Numbered from the stretch's first letter, positions 16,453-25,557 are shown. The stretch is DNA of 64,000 bases from an uncultured Agathobacter sp. (GCA_910587655.1 CAJUND010000012.1:29703-93702), one strand, 5' to 3'. A program made the numbers and translations. The notes: generated from the letters alone by a model not told the origin.

Positions 16453-17784
16453 TTAATAATGATACCGCTTCCTCTGCGTCACCAGAAACAGTACCGTCAG
16501 AACAAGCGTCAGCCCCTCTGCCGCCACAACCGCCAGCCAGATCCCGTCAAGCCCCATAATGACCGGCAGCACGAATACTGCTGCCACCTGGAACACAAGG
16601 GTTCTCATAAATGAAAGGAACGCCGAGATTTTTCCATTGTTTAATCCGGTAAAAAAAGCCGATCCAAACACATTATATCCGCAGATGAGAAACGAAAGGG
16701 AATAAACTGCCAGTCCCCTGCCCGTCATATCACAGAGTGTTTTATCATATCCGACAAACAGTCCGGCAAGCGGCCTTGCCAGAAGCTCGGACGCCGCTGT
16801 CATCACAACTGCCACAACTGTCGTAAAAACAAGGCTTTTTTTCAGCAGGTTTTTCAGTTCATCATGGTTACCGGCTCCGTAATGATAACCAATCAAAGGA
16901 CCGCACCCCACTGCATACCCAAAGAAAAGCGCCATAAATATAAAAGCCATGTACAGAATCACACCGTATGCCGCCACGCCGTCCTCTCCGGCAAGCTTCA
17001 TAAGCTGCCAGTTATAGAGCATTCCAACCACAGACGACGACAGGTTCGTCATCATTTCAGATGCGCCGTTGGAACATGCTTTTCCCAGCGCCTGCAAATC
17101 CAGACTCGTTTTTGAAAACCGTAAAAGGCTTTTATTCGGGCGCAAAAAATAAACCGTCGGAATCATTGCACCGACAATCTGGCTTCCCGCCGTTGCAGCC
17201 GCTGCGCCGCCAATACCAAGGTCCAGCACACAGACCAGCAAAAAATCCAGAATCACATTCATCACGCCGCTTGCAAGTGAAATCATAAGTCCAAACGTCT
17301 GGCGCTCTGCTGTTACGAGAAAACTCTGATAGCTGTTCTGCAGCATGAAAAAGACATTCGATGCCAGAAGAATGCGCCCGTAAAGCACACAGTCATCCAC
17401 GATAGCATCCGTTGCACCTAATGCATATGCAATCGGACGTATCAATATAAAACCGATTGCTGACAGCAGTGCCCCTGCCACAATAATTGTAAGCACCAGC
17501 ATGGTAAAAATCCGGTTTGCCCGCTCTTTTTTCCCCTCGCCAATGGTAAATGACACAAGCGCGCTGCCGCCGGTTCCAATCATAAACCCCAGTGCGCCCA
17601 GCGCCATTAACAGCGGATAAATCAGATTCAGTGCCGTAAATGCATTTTTCCCTGCGTAATTTGATACAAAAAAACCGTCCACAATTGTGTAAACGGAAGT
17701 CACTATCATCATTACCATGCAGGGAAAAACAAACCGCATCAGTTTTCGATATGTGAAATGTTCAGATAAGCCTACTTTTGCCAT
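16453..17784 (-). CDS. MATE family multidrug/cation efflux transporter
   Basis: 443-residue, 12-helix membrane protein of the multi-antimicrobial extrusion family. Both MatE halves are present; typical motifs include VDGFFVSNYAGKNAFTALN near the start, GTGGSALVSFTIGEG and CSNGASEMMTNLSSS at the start of the second half. It exports organic cations or drugs by Na+ or H+ antiport; substrate unknown. It is a single minus-strand gene, with no linked regulator. The paralogue at 62477-63895 shares the same motifs but carries an insertion that this copy lacks, which makes it a useful reference. Confidence 0.92.
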   Translation of the reverse strand: MAKVGLSEHFTYRKLMRFVFPCMVMMIVTSVYTIVDGFFVSNYAGKNAFTALNLIYPLLMALGALGFMIGTGGSALVSFTIGEGKKERANRIFTMLVLTIIVAGALLSAIGFILIRPIAYALGATDAIVDDCVLYGRILLASNVFFMLQNSYQSFLVTAERQTFGLMISLASGVMNVILDFLLVCVLDLGIGGAAAATAGSQIVGAMIPTVYFLRPNKSLLRFSKTSLDLQALGKACSNGASEMMTNLSSSVVGMLYNWQLMKLAGEDGVAAYGVILYMAFIFMALFFGYAVGCGPLIGYHYGAGNHDELKNLLKKSLVFTTVVAVVMTAASELLARPLAGLFVGYDKTLCDMTGRGLAVYSLSFLICGYNVFGSAFFTGLNNGKISAFLSFMRTLVFQVAAVFVLPVIMGLDGIWLAVVAAEGLTLVLTVLFLVTQRKRYHY

Positions 17785-17852
17785 AAAAATCCCTGTCCTG
17801 GTTGCCTTTTGTTTTTACCGTAGTATAACATACCACAAAAATGGTGTAAAGA

Positions 17853-17881
17853 AATAAAAGAGGACATCCGCTGGATGTCCT
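17853..17881 (-). terminator. Terminator of the Big_2 protein gene
   Basis: AGGACATCC-AGC-GGATGTCCT stem with a three-base loop (17861-17881), followed on the minus strand by CTTTTATTT. It lies 29 bp after the stop of the Big_2 gene. Confidence 0.75.
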
Positions 17882-17909
17882 GCTTTCAGTATTATATTAC
17901 CCGTACGGT

Positions 17910-18947
17910 TTAGTAATATACGTAATAATAAGATGTTCCGTCAATGGAAACTTCTCCGCCTCTTAAGTCAGCTTTTTTCTTCTTTAACTTGGACTTCTTG
18001 ATTGTGAAAGTGAAATCCTTTGTAGAGCCGGAAGAAACACTTACTTTTTTCTTGCTCTGCTTGTATGTACCAACGGTCTTTCCGTTTGCATCCTTAACAG
18101 TAATCTTAATGTTGCGGAGCTCTGAAACCTTGTAAGACATACGGTTTACATATCTTGCCTTGATTACAAGATTACCCTTCTTGTCGAAAGAAACCTTATA
18201 AGCGCTCATTGCGGTATCACCGTAGGATACATCGCTTGTTGTAATCTTTCTTGCTGTGTACTGGTTGTCCTTAACTGTTACCTTGCACTTTAAAACTGTT
18301 CCGTCTTCACACTTTGCAGAAATGGTAGCATTACCTTTCTTCTTTGCAGTAACCTTACCCTTGCTGTCTACTGTTGCAACCTTCTTGTTGCTTGATGACC
18401 ATGAGGAAACCTTGCCGTCAGTTACGGAAAGCTTCTTTGTGAAACCTGCTGTAATTGTAGCCTTGGTCTGGTTCAGCTTTGGTTCTGCTGCAGCTGAATC
18501 AATCATTACCAGATAATCTGCTCCATCAGCGAATGTACAGCCATAAATGTAATCACCAGCCGGTAATGTCCACTCTTCCACATAACCATATGCACTGATT
18601 CCATAAATAGATGATAAATCAATGTACTCACTGGCAGCTACAGTCAGTGGATTGTCGTTCGCAGCAAACAGGGTTCCATCTGCTTTGTAAAGAGCTACCT
18701 GGGTTGATGTAGGCTGAACCACAGCGATTAACATGTCAACCGTTCCCTCTTTGTCAACTGTAAACGGAATCTTGACTTCCTCACCCGCATTTGCTTTTCC
18801 GTCCACATTTGCAAGAGTTGCTCCCTTTAAAGCAGAATTCTTAACTGTTGCAGCCTCAGCCGGTACTGCTGAAGCAAATACTGCTGTAAACGCAATAGCA
18901 AGCGCCAGAACCAGACTGCTGATTTTCTTTGAAACCTTTGCCTTCAT
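17910..18947 (-). CDS. Secreted protein with bacterial Ig-like (Big_2) domain
   Basis: 345-residue exported protein of unknown function. Residues 1-33 form a clear signal peptide (basic MKAKVSKK, hydrophobic LVLALAIAFTAVFASA, cleavage at AEA). A pre-domain of about 120 residues is followed by a Big_2 domain (about 155-230) with the diagnostic pattern WSSSNKKVATVDSKGKVTAK and a KGNATISAK strand, then a lysine-rich beta region to the C terminus. No sortase motif or surface repeat is visible, so it may be released or bind the wall through charge. ATG 18947 is chosen because AGGATGAGG precedes it. Confidence 0.85.
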   Translation of the reverse strand: MKAKVSKKISSLVLALAIAFTAVFASAVPAEAATVKNSALKGATLANVDGKANAGEEVKIPFTVDKEGTVDMLIAVVQPTSTQVALYKADGTLFAANDNPLTVAASEYIDLSSIYGISAYGYVEEWTLPAGDYIYGCTFADGADYLVMIDSAAAEPKLNQTKATITAGFTKKLSVTDGKVSSWSSSNKKVATVDSKGKVTAKKKGNATISAKCEDGTVLKCKVTVKDNQYTARKITTSDVSYGDTAMSAYKVSFDKKGNLVIKARYVNRMSYKVSELRNIKITVKDANGKTVGTYKQSKKKVSVSSGSTKDFTFTIKKSKLKKKKADLRGGEVSIDGTSYYYVYY

Positions 18948-19147
18948 AAAAATAAACCTCATCCTTTCGATTTTCTTTGACACTCCGGCTCCCCGCAGAA
19001 GAACCGGAAAGTTACCTTATGTCATATGATTATACATGAATTGGCAGAAGGTGTAAATTAGAACTATTTCACAAAAATTTCACGTTTTTTGTGCATTCTG
19101 CCAATTTACGCCTTCCCAAAAATGAAATAAATAATTTATGAACAAGC

Positions 19148-19176
19148 TTTACACCCTGTACATATTCTGTTATAGT
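19148..19176 (+). promoter_or_regulatory. Promoter of the 54-residue protein
   Basis: TTTACA (19148-19153) and TATAGT (19171-19176) with a 17-bp spacer, about 50 bp ahead of the start codon of the small gene at 19227. The elements are close to sigma-A consensus. Confidence 0.55.
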
Positions 19177-19226
19177 TATACTAAGATAACTTATATAAAC
19201 TGCAGTATAGGAAAGTAGGTGATTGT

Positions 19227-19391
19227 ATGACACTTGAAGAACAAAGACAGGCCGCAATTGTCACATATGTTAATCTTATGAGAATTAAGGCGCATGAAAC
19301 AGGTGAAAACAAAGAACTGGACTATCAGATTAAGATTGCAAAGGTAATGCTGCAGAACTTTGGAATTGACATCGCAGAACTTGAGTATTAA
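19227..19391 (+). CDS. Small conserved-looking 54-residue protein
   Basis: Not recognised. The gene is complete with ribosome site AGGTGA five bases upstream, ATG start, its own promoter and a strong terminator after the stop. The product is an amphipathic two-helix protein: MTLEEQRQAAIVTYVNLMRI, then KELDYQIKIAKVMLQNFGID. There is no signal or membrane segment. It is an independent transcription unit placed between the divergent Big_2 gene and the convergent glycosyltransferase operon. Could be a small regulator or adaptor; function unknown. Confidence 0.7.
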   Translation: MTLEEQRQAAIVTYVNLMRIKAHETGENKELDYQIKIAKVMLQNFGIDIAELEY

Positions 19392-19404
19392 AACAATGTG
19401 ATAA

Positions 19405-19447
19405 AAAGGGGGGCAGAGAATATGAAACCGAATCCTCTGCCCCCTTT
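19405..19447. terminator. Bidirectional intrinsic terminator
   Basis: Stem AAAGGGGGGCAGAG (19405-19418) against CTCTGCCCCCTTT (19435-19447), flanked by A-rich and T-rich sides, so it can stop transcription from the 54-residue gene and from the convergent GT8 operon. Confidence 0.8.
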
Positions 19448-19459
19448 AAAATTAATATC

Positions 19460-21262
19460 CTAACTGACAATTTTTTCCATATGCCCGTATACCAGCTTTT
19501 CCCCATACGTTTTCTCATATATTTCCTTCCAGATTTCAAAATTTTTCCTGCGCATATTCTCAACATTATCCGACCTGGAAACATTTTCCTCCGGGTAAAT
19601 GGCAGGCGCAATATGAATGGTATATTCCTGCACAAAAAAACCGTCCTCCCCAAGAATATCGCTGTCTTCCATTGTGATAAAACACGGAAGCACCGGCACC
19701 TGGTTTCTGGCTGCAAATGTATATGCGCCTTTTTTCAGCGGCTTCGGCTTTCTGTAATTCCACCACATGCTCTGCTCCGGGTAAACCAGCATAAAATCCC
19801 CGTTTCTTAATACGGCGTCCATGGAACGCATGAATTTTTTCATGGTTTCTTTATTGGAGCTTAACGGAAACGTATAGCAGTTGCGCATCAGCATTCCGTA
19901 AAATCCGGGAAAATTCGTATAGTTTCCCTCACGAATCACGCGGTAAAACCTGCGTTTTTCCTGGCTGGAGGACTCATACGCAATCTGCATCGCAAAGCTG
20001 TCAAATGCGTTGAAATGGTTGCAGGTAATGACCGCGCCGGAATTTAATGCGTTCATGTTTTCAATTCCCTTAATCTCTTTAATTATCAGCTGTTTATTTT
20101 CCAGAATCCGGTTCAGAAAACGGCGTGCCACTTTGTATGTCAGTCTTGTCTTGATACGGCTTTTGATTTTTGTCCTCAGATAGTCAATCTCATCCGGCTT
20201 AAGCTCGCGTGTCGGCGGGTCCTCCTCGACGTCCTCGTCAAACCTGCCTTCCTGTTCGAGTCTTGCAATCTTATCCAGCACCATCAGACGGTCCTTTGAT
20301 TTTAATTTCCCGCTTTTTAACAAATTCAGATAGTTGTTTTCGTTTGCAGTCTCCTCTGCGGCGGTACGTGCCAGACGCTCGCAGGACCTGGCGTCGTTTT
20401 CCCTCTGCCTGTCGGTATAGGCATTTAACTCTGCCTCAATCTGCCCGCAGACTTCGGTCTGTTTCGCATAATTCCAGAAGTATTCCTTCATCCTGCAGTC
20501 CCTGTAATGCCATGGCTTGGACACCATAATATAATGAATCATGCAGATTTCCTCTTCTTTTACCGGAAGCTGTCCAAACATTTCCACATTCCATTTCTGC
20601 GGAATCCAGAACACCCTGTCCTTACAGATCAGATTCAGGTAATCCTCGTCCTGCGTTACCACAAAGCGGTACACCGGAAGCAGCTCCATAAACTGGTCCA
20701 GTACATGGTTGTTCCGAAACTGTTCACAGTTAATTAACAGCATTCCCGCATTAAAAAAACGGTGTCTGTCAATACCCAGTACGTTTTCCACATAAGTACC
20801 GTACACATCCTCCTGTATCATTACCTGCTCGTTGCATGCGCCCACATAGCAGTCCCCGATTTCATGGAAATAAAACTCTGCCAGGTCTCCGGTCACAATG
20901 GTGTCGCTGTCGATATACACCGCCTTGTCATACTCCGGAAACATCTCCGCAATAAACAGACGGTAATAGGTGGTTTTTGTATAATAATCGCGTACCGGAA
21001 GGCGGTCTTTGATCGTTTCCAGATACTCCGCCACACCGTCAAACTGAATGGAAAACTGCTCATTTTCCATGGCAAGTATGACATGTTTCATCTCATCGGA
21101 AATGTCCGTATGAAGCACGTGCACCTGGTATTTTACATCTGCTTTTGCATTTTCCATAACAGACTTAAGGGACACTGCGGTATACTTTGCAAAATTGTTA
21201 TCGCAGGCATAAAAAACCGGTATAACTTCTGACGTTTTGTTTTTTAATTCTGTATGATCCAT
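19460..21262 (-). CDS. Fusion of GT8 glycosyltransferase and PlsC-type acyltransferase
   Basis: 600 residues. N-terminal half (about 12-270) is a family 8 glycosyltransferase: VFYACDNNFAKYTAVSL start, DxD metal motif at residues 118-120 (VYIDSDTIV), FFNAGMLLIN and MIHYIMVSKPW. A charged helical linker (about 270-400) leads to a 1-acylglycerol-3-phosphate acyltransferase domain with catalytic NHFNAFD at 415-421 and VYPEQ at 493-497. Both active sites look intact, so one chain may add a sugar and an acyl group to the same product. Last gene of an operon with a PlsC protein and a second GT8 enzyme; it overlaps the latter by 19 bp. No signal peptide; probably membrane-associated at the cytoplasmic face. 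Confidence 0.85.
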   Translation of the reverse strand: MDHTELKNKTSEVIPVFYACDNNFAKYTAVSLKSVMENAKADVKYQVHVLHTDISDEMKHVILAMENEQFSIQFDGVAEYLETIKDRLPVRDYYTKTTYYRLFIAEMFPEYDKAVYIDSDTIVTGDLAEFYFHEIGDCYVGACNEQVMIQEDVYGTYVENVLGIDRHRFFNAGMLLINCEQFRNNHVLDQFMELLPVYRFVVTQDEDYLNLICKDRVFWIPQKWNVEMFGQLPVKEEEICMIHYIMVSKPWHYRDCRMKEYFWNYAKQTEVCGQIEAELNAYTDRQRENDARSCERLARTAAEETANENNYLNLLKSGKLKSKDRLMVLDKIARLEQEGRFDEDVEEDPPTRELKPDEIDYLRTKIKSRIKTRLTYKVARRFLNRILENKQLIIKEIKGIENMNALNSGAVITCNHFNAFDSFAMQIAYESSSQEKRRFYRVIREGNYTNFPGFYGMLMRNCYTFPLSSNKETMKKFMRSMDAVLRNGDFMLVYPEQSMWWNYRKPKPLKKGAYTFAARNQVPVLPCFITMEDSDILGEDGFFVQEYTIHIAPAIYPEENVSRSDNVENMRRKNFEIWKEIYEKTYGEKLVYGHMEKIVS

Positions 21263-22092
21263 TCTTTCTCCTCCACATATTTTTTCTTTAATTCCATGTA
21301 TTCAGATAAAATGTCATCAAAGTCATAGTAATGAAATACCCTGTGAACTTTTCCGACATCCCACTGCTTGATATTGTCCGTATGCGGGTACGGCAGGTAA
21401 AACAGCCGTTTGGAAAAATGTCTTACCACTGTGGATTTATGCAGAAATTTCTGGTCGTTGTATTTCTGCGGCAGCATTTTCTTTCTGGTGGTGCTTCTAA
21501 TAATCGCGCTCTGGTCTGCAAAAACCAGTTTCTTTGTTTTTATCAGTCTGCGTGATTTTTCCAGAAGCCCTGTTTTTCTTATTTCCTCCATATTCAATAA
21601 AAGTACGCCCGCATTGATATAATTGGGATAAACCAGGTATTTTCCGTAATGGTCGCGCGCCGCTGCATATTCATACCCGGTGATATCCGTATCATACAAA
21701 AGGCGGATGTCCCGGTTGAACAGAAGATCCACATCCAGGTACAGAAGCTTATCCGGCATTCCCGGAATCTGGTCCGCCAGAAGCCTCAGCAGCGTATACG
21801 GGGAACAGTACGCATCCTCATTCGGACAGTAGGCAAATTCCCTTTCATAATCTTTCGTTACATCAATAAGGATTACCTCGTTTTCTTTATTGCAGCTTTT
21901 TGCCACTGCATCCAGAAACTTCGCCATCTGTGCGGAAATTGCCGTATATTCCGGTTTTATCCTTATCATGTCCATGGTATAGATAAATATACGAAAAGGC
22001 TCTTTCGTCCGTGTTCTTCTAAAAATGGAAAGCATACAGCTTAATATGCCGTCAAAGACCTTTTCATTTCCTGAAAACAGTATATTAATCAT
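21244..22092 (-). CDS. GT8 family glycosyltransferase
   Basis: 282 residues, a single glycosyltransferase family 8 domain. MINILFSGNEKVFDGILSCM is the usual N-terminal strand, LLYLDVDLLFNRDI holds the DxD-type metal site (DVD), and YINAGVLLLNMEEI and FADQSAI are the conserved acceptor-side motifs. GT8 enzymes transfer Glc, Gal or GalA from nucleotide sugars. Middle gene of the operon; 13 bp after the PlsC gene and overlapping the GT8-acyltransferase fusion. Donor and acceptor cannot be read from the sequence. Confidence 0.88.
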   Translation of the reverse strand: MINILFSGNEKVFDGILSCMLSIFRRTRTKEPFRIFIYTMDMIRIKPEYTAISAQMAKFLDAVAKSCNKENEVILIDVTKDYEREFAYCPNEDAYCSPYTLLRLLADQIPGMPDKLLYLDVDLLFNRDIRLLYDTDITGYEYAAARDHYGKYLVYPNYINAGVLLLNMEEIRKTGLLEKSRRLIKTKKLVFADQSAIIRSTTRKKMLPQKYNDQKFLHKSTVVRHFSKRLFYLPYPHTDNIKQWDVGKVHRVFHYYDFDDILSEYMELKKKYVEEKEWIIQN

Positions 22093-22105
22093 CCACGTTC
22101 TCTCC

Positions 22106-22864
22106 TCATGATTCTATTTTTTCATACCGTATTTTTACCACGCTGTTGTTTTCTGCCCGTGCTTTCATCGCTGCATAAACCTGGTTCCTTAAGTCATTTC
22201 TCTGCTCTTTTGCAGACAGGCCCTTTTTCGGGTAAAACGGTCCGTCCACATAAGTCACCATCATGGGACGTTTCCCTCTTTTTCTTTTCTGGTACGTATT
22301 TGTCAGACTAAAAACCGGAACCTTGTATGTAACCGGATACCGGAACGGGGCATCCGTAAACGGACGGATACCGGTGTAATACGGCCAGATATGCGCCTCC
22401 GGATAAATCATGACACACGCATGCCCTATCTTTTTTTCCACTGCATGTATGAAATTTTTTGCTGCCCCGGCGTCATCCGGAAGCGGCAGCGCGCCCAGGT
22501 ACGGTGTTATCCTTCCAAGCACCGGCATGGAAACATTGTTGGGATGCACAATAACCGACACATCCACAGGCCGGCACAACACGGCAGGCACAAACGCATC
22601 AGCAAGAAAATGCGTATGGTTTCCATACAGAAAGTATCCGCCGTCTCCCGCCTTTTCAAACACTTCTTTTCCAATAATCTTATGATGGAAAAAAAGTTTC
22701 ATGTATATACGTGCAGACGGCATTGCAATGATTCTGTACCAGAACAAATGAAGCAAACGGCTGCGCAGATAACGGTAATTTTTGTCGATTGTCTTTGCTT
22801 TTATATGGTCATCTGCAAATTCATCATTTAATTCGTCACGGTAATAAATCACTTTCTGCTTCAT
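22106..22864 (-). CDS. Lysophospholipid acyltransferase family protein (PlsC-like)
   Basis: 252 residues with the acyltransferase motifs LYGNHTHFLADAF (the NHxxxxD catalytic motif) and YPEAHIWPYYTGIRPF. The N terminus is basic and amphipathic (about 35-60, LLHLFWYRIIAMPSARIYMK), suggesting membrane contact. ATG follows CAGGAGGGTGGAAA. First gene of the three-gene operon; the promoter is at 22890-22918. Unlike a housekeeping PlsC it is linked only to glycosyltransferases, so the acceptor may be a glycolipid or glycan intermediate rather than lysophosphatidate; this is inference. Confidence 0.85.
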   Translation of the reverse strand: MKQKVIYYRDELNDEFADDHIKAKTIDKNYRYLRSRLLHLFWYRIIAMPSARIYMKLFFHHKIIGKEVFEKAGDGGYFLYGNHTHFLADAFVPAVLCRPVDVSVIVHPNNVSMPVLGRITPYLGALPLPDDAGAAKNFIHAVEKKIGHACVMIYPEAHIWPYYTGIRPFTDAPFRYPVTYKVPVFSLTNTYQKRKRGKRPMMVTYVDGPFYPKKGLSAKEQRNDLRNQVYAAMKARAENNSVVKIRYEKIES

Positions 22865-22889
22865 TTTCCACCCTCCTGATGTAAAATAA

Positions 22890-22918
22890 ATATTACACCA
22901 TGTGTCGCAGTTTGTCTA
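22890..22918 (-). promoter_or_regulatory. Promoter of the acyltransferase/GT8 operon
   Basis: On the minus strand TAGACA (22913-22918) and TAATAT (22890-22895) with a 17-bp spacer. Related direct repeats, ATGTGTCGC at 22900 and ATGTGTTGC at 22943 on the plus strand, lie on and upstream of the -35. Confidence 0.5.
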
Positions 22919-22988
22919 CCTCATTATGTCGTTTTTAAAACTATGTGTTGCGTTTTTGTTAAATTTATACAAAAAAAACTGCTGCCAG

Positions 22989-23699
22989 CTATACATTCTT
23001 GCAGCAGCCTGATAAATCCCTGATAACTTCCCCTGCAATCAGAAGCCCCGCCACGGACGGAACGAATGCAACGCTTCCGGGAACGCGTTCCTCTGCATCA
23101 TCCCTTACTGGTTTTACCGGTTCTTCTTCGGAATATACGACTTTTAGTTTTTCGATTCCCCGTTTTTTCAGTTCGCGCCGCATCACGCGCGCCAGCGGGC
23201 AGACCTTTGTCTGGTAAATATCCGCGACCTGGAAACGTCCTGCGTCCAGCTTGTTTCCGGCGCCCATGCTGCTGATGACCGGGACGCCTGCTTCTTTTGC
23301 TTTCATAATCAGGGCAGTTTTTGCTGCAACGGTGTCCACGGCATCCACCACATAATCATATTCCCCGAACGGAAAATCATCCGCATGTTCCGGCAGAAAA
23401 AAGCAGTTGTTTATGTTTACCTGTACCTGCGGGTTAATGTCTTTCATGCGCTCCTTCATGACTTCGGTTTTATAAGCCCCGATGGTCTTATGCGTTGCGA
23501 TAATCTGCCGGTTGATGTTAGTCAGGCTGACCCTGTCATGGTCTGTCAGGTCAAACGCCCCGATTCCGCTTCTGACCAGCGCCTCACACACATAGCCGCC
23601 CACCCCGCCGATTCCAAATACTGCCACGCGGCAACGGCTTAATTTTTTTACGGCTTCCTTTCCTAGTAAAAGTTCGGTTCTTGAAAACATTGTCTCCAT
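22989..23699 (-). CDS. tcdA: tRNA threonylcarbamoyladenosine dehydratase (E1-like)
   Basis: 236-residue ThiF/MoeB-type adenylating enzyme that cyclises t6A37 in tRNA. N-terminal FSRTELLLG, glycine-rich ATP site [35 protein letters not shown] and [13 protein letters not shown] are all family motifs; [10 protein letters not shown] and the [18 protein letters not shown] block mark the TcdA/CsdL branch rather than ThiF. It stands alone between the glycosyltransferase operon and the divergent pdxS. The nearby thiamine operon lacks its own E1, but this protein has no feature that links it to ThiS. Confidence 0.88.
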   Translation of the reverse strand: METMFSRTELLLGKEAVKKLSRCRVAVFGIGGVGGYVCEALVRSGIGAFDLTDHDRVSLTNINRQIIATHKTIGAYKTEVMKERMKDINPQVQVNINNCFFLPEHADDFPFGEYDYVVDAVDTVAAKTALIMKAKEAGVPVISSMGAGNKLDAGRFQVADIYQTKVCPLARVMRRELKKRGIEKLKVVYSEEEPVKPVRDDAEERVPGSVAFVPSVAGLLIAGEVIRDLSGCCKNV

Positions 23700-23813
23700 T
23701 TTTTCCTCCCCGGATACAGATTCTGGTCTTATAATTTTTATTCAAATTGGCTATTTTCACCATTTCAGTTCTATCCTATAATTTTTTATAAAAAAAGTCA
23801 ACAGGAGGCTGTT

Positions 23814-24695
23814 ATGAGTAAAACAGAAGAAAGATATGAACTGAATAAAAACCTTGCACAGATGTTAAAAGGCGGTGTCATCATGGATGTTACCACACCG
23901 GAACAGGCTAAGATTGCCGAAAGCGCAGGCGCATGCGCGGTTATGGCGTTAGAGCGTATCCCGGCTGACATCCGTGCCGCAGGCGGCGTATCGCGTATGA
24001 GCGACCCGAAGATGATACGCGGAATCCAGGAGTCTGTTTCCATTCCGGTTATGGCAAAGTGCCGGATCGGACATTTTGCAGAAGCACAGGTTCTGGAAGC
24101 AATCGAGATTGATTATATTGATGAAAGTGAAGTTCTCTCCCCTGCCGATGATGTTTACCACATTAACAAAAGGGACTTTAAAGTACCGTTTGTCTGCGGC
24201 GCAAAGGACCTGGGCGAGGCGCTGCGCCGGATTAACGAGGGTGCATCCATGATCCGTACCAAGGGTGAACCGGGTACCGGTGACGTCGTACAGGCAGTAC
24301 GCCATATGCGTAAGATGAACAGTGAAATTGCAAAGCTTACCAGTATGCGCCCTGATGAACTTTTCGAGGCTGCAAAACAGCTTCAGGTTCCGTATGAACT
24401 GGTGGAATACGTGCATGAAAACGGTAAGCTTCCGGTCGTTAATTTTGCAGCAGGCGGCGTTGCAACTCCTGCAGACGCAGCACTGATGATGCAGCTTGGC
24501 GCGGAGGGTGTCTTTGTCGGTTCCGGAATCTTTAAGTCCGGCGATCCTGCAAAACGTGCCGCTGCCATTGTAAAAGCAGTAACAAACTTTACAGACGCAA
24601 AACTGATTGCGGAACTGTCCACAGATCTCGGCGAAGCCATGGTCGGCATCAATGAACAGGAAATCGCCCTGCTCATGGCAGAAAGAGGAAAATAA
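23814..24695 (+). CDS. pdxS: Pyridoxal 5'-phosphate synthase, PdxS subunit
   Basis: 293-residue (beta/alpha)8 synthase making PLP from ribose 5-phosphate, glyceraldehyde 3-phosphate and ammonia. Catalytic Asp25 in VIMDVTT, Lys82 in MAKCRIGHF, and the second lysine in [12 protein letters not shown] are all present; [15 protein letters not shown] is the family signature. Ribosome site CAGGAGG precedes ATG. The stop and the pdxT start share a base (TAATG), so the synthase and its glutaminase are coupled. No PdxR-type regulator is adjacent. Confidence 0.97.
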   Translation: MSKTEERYELNKNLAQMLKGGVIMDVTTPEQAKIAESAGACAVMALERIPADIRAAGGVSRMSDPKMIRGIQESVSIPVMAKCRIGHFAEAQVLEAIEIDYIDESEVLSPADDVYHINKRDFKVPFVCGAKDLGEALRRINEGASMIRTKGEPGTGDVVQAVRHMRKMNSEIAKLTSMRPDELFEAAKQLQVPYELVEYVHENGKLPVVNFAAGGVATPADAALMMQLGAEGVFVGSGIFKSGDPAKRAAAIVKAVTNFTDAKLIAELSTDLGEAMVGINEQEIALLMAERGK

Positions 24696-25252
24696 TGACG
24701 GTTGCAGTACTTGCCCTCCAGGGCGCATTTATTGAACACGAAAAAATACTTTCCAGACTTAGAGCTGATGTTATTGAACTGCGGCAGGCAGAGGATGTAA
24801 GGAAATCTTATGACAGACTGGTTCTGCCCGGCGGTGAAAGCACGGTGCAGGGAAAACTGCTGAAGGAACTGGATATGTATGACACGCTTTATGAACAGAT
24901 TTCAGGCGGTATGCCGGTGCTTGCCACCTGTGCGGGAATGATTCTTCTTGCCTCTGAAATCGAAGGATGTGACGGACACCACTTTGGTACCATCCCGATG
25001 TGCGTCCGCCGCAATGCCTACGGCAGACAGCTTGGCAGCTTCCACACGGATGCGGAGGTTACAGGTATCGGCACGGTCCCGATGACATTTATCCGCGCAC
25101 CTTATGTTGCACAGGTACAGGAAGGTGTGGAAGTTTTAGCCGCCGTTAATGATAAAATCGTGGGAGTAAAATATAAAAACCAGCTTGCGTTTTCGTTTCA
25201 CCCGGAGCTGGATGATGATATGCGGATTCATGAGGCATTTCTTAAATTATAG
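24695..25252 (+). CDS. pdxT: Pyridoxal 5'-phosphate synthase, glutaminase subunit PdxT
   Basis: 185-residue class I glutamine amidotransferase that feeds ammonia to PdxS. Triad residues are Cys79 (ATCAGMI), His169 and Glu171 (SFHPELDDD), and PGGESTVQGKLL forms the oxyanion region. Length is normal for the family. A strong terminator follows 15 bp after the stop, so pdxS-pdxT is a closed two-gene operon. Confidence 0.96.
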   Translation: MTVAVLALQGAFIEHEKILSRLRADVIELRQAEDVRKSYDRLVLPGGESTVQGKLLKELDMYDTLYEQISGGMPVLATCAGMILLASEIEGCDGHHFGTIPMCVRRNAYGRQLGSFHTDAEVTGIGTVPMTFIRAPYVAQVQEGVEVLAAVNDKIVGVKYKNQLAFSFHPELDDDMRIHEAFLKL

Positions 25253-25266
25253 CATTTATATGCAGC

Positions 25267-25299
25267 AAAAAAGGACGGCGGAAGACCGTCCTTTTATTT
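25267..25299 (+). terminator. Terminator of pdxS-pdxT
   Basis: AAAGGACGG-CGGAAGA-CCGTCCTTT stem-loop (25270-25294) followed by TTTTATTT. Flanking A-tract could also serve the opposite strand. Confidence 0.8.
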
Positions 25300-25345
25300 A
25301 CGCGGGCAAGGAACCAGGCGGCTGCCTGCAGAAATCTGGCCTGCA

Positions 25346-25555
25346 TTAATCAAGCGTAAGCTCTTCTGTTACGATTCCCAGGGCTTCCAGTTTTGCCTTG
25401 GTAGTTCTCAGCTGGTACTGGATTTCTTTTTCCCTGTCATTCGCTGCTTTAATTCTTTGCAAATCAATATACTTGTCCATTAATATTGTAGCCAGTTTTT
25501 TTTCAGGCATTTCTAATGCCTCCATACATCCTTTTCTCCTTTCCGCTAAAACCAT
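25346..25555 (-). CDS. Small charged helical protein (about 69 residues)
   Basis: Not recognised. The product is mostly one charged helix with coiled-coil character (DLQRIKAANDREKEIQYQLRT). The start is uncertain: ATG 25555 has GGAG inside the end of the upstream tenI gene and would be coupled to it; ATG 25525 has a good AAAGGAGAAAAGGA leader and would give 59 residues. It is the last gene after the thiamine cluster but lacks any thiamine-related motif. Confidence 0.55.
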   Translation of the reverse strand: MVLAERRKGCMEALEMPEKKLATILMDKYIDLQRIKAANDREKEIQYQLRTTKAKLEALGIVTEELTLD

Positions 25556-25557
25556 AT

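Noticed and set aside
22989..23699. ThiF partner for the thiamine operon
   Set aside because: Motifs place it in the TcdA branch, and it is a separate, distant transcription unit.
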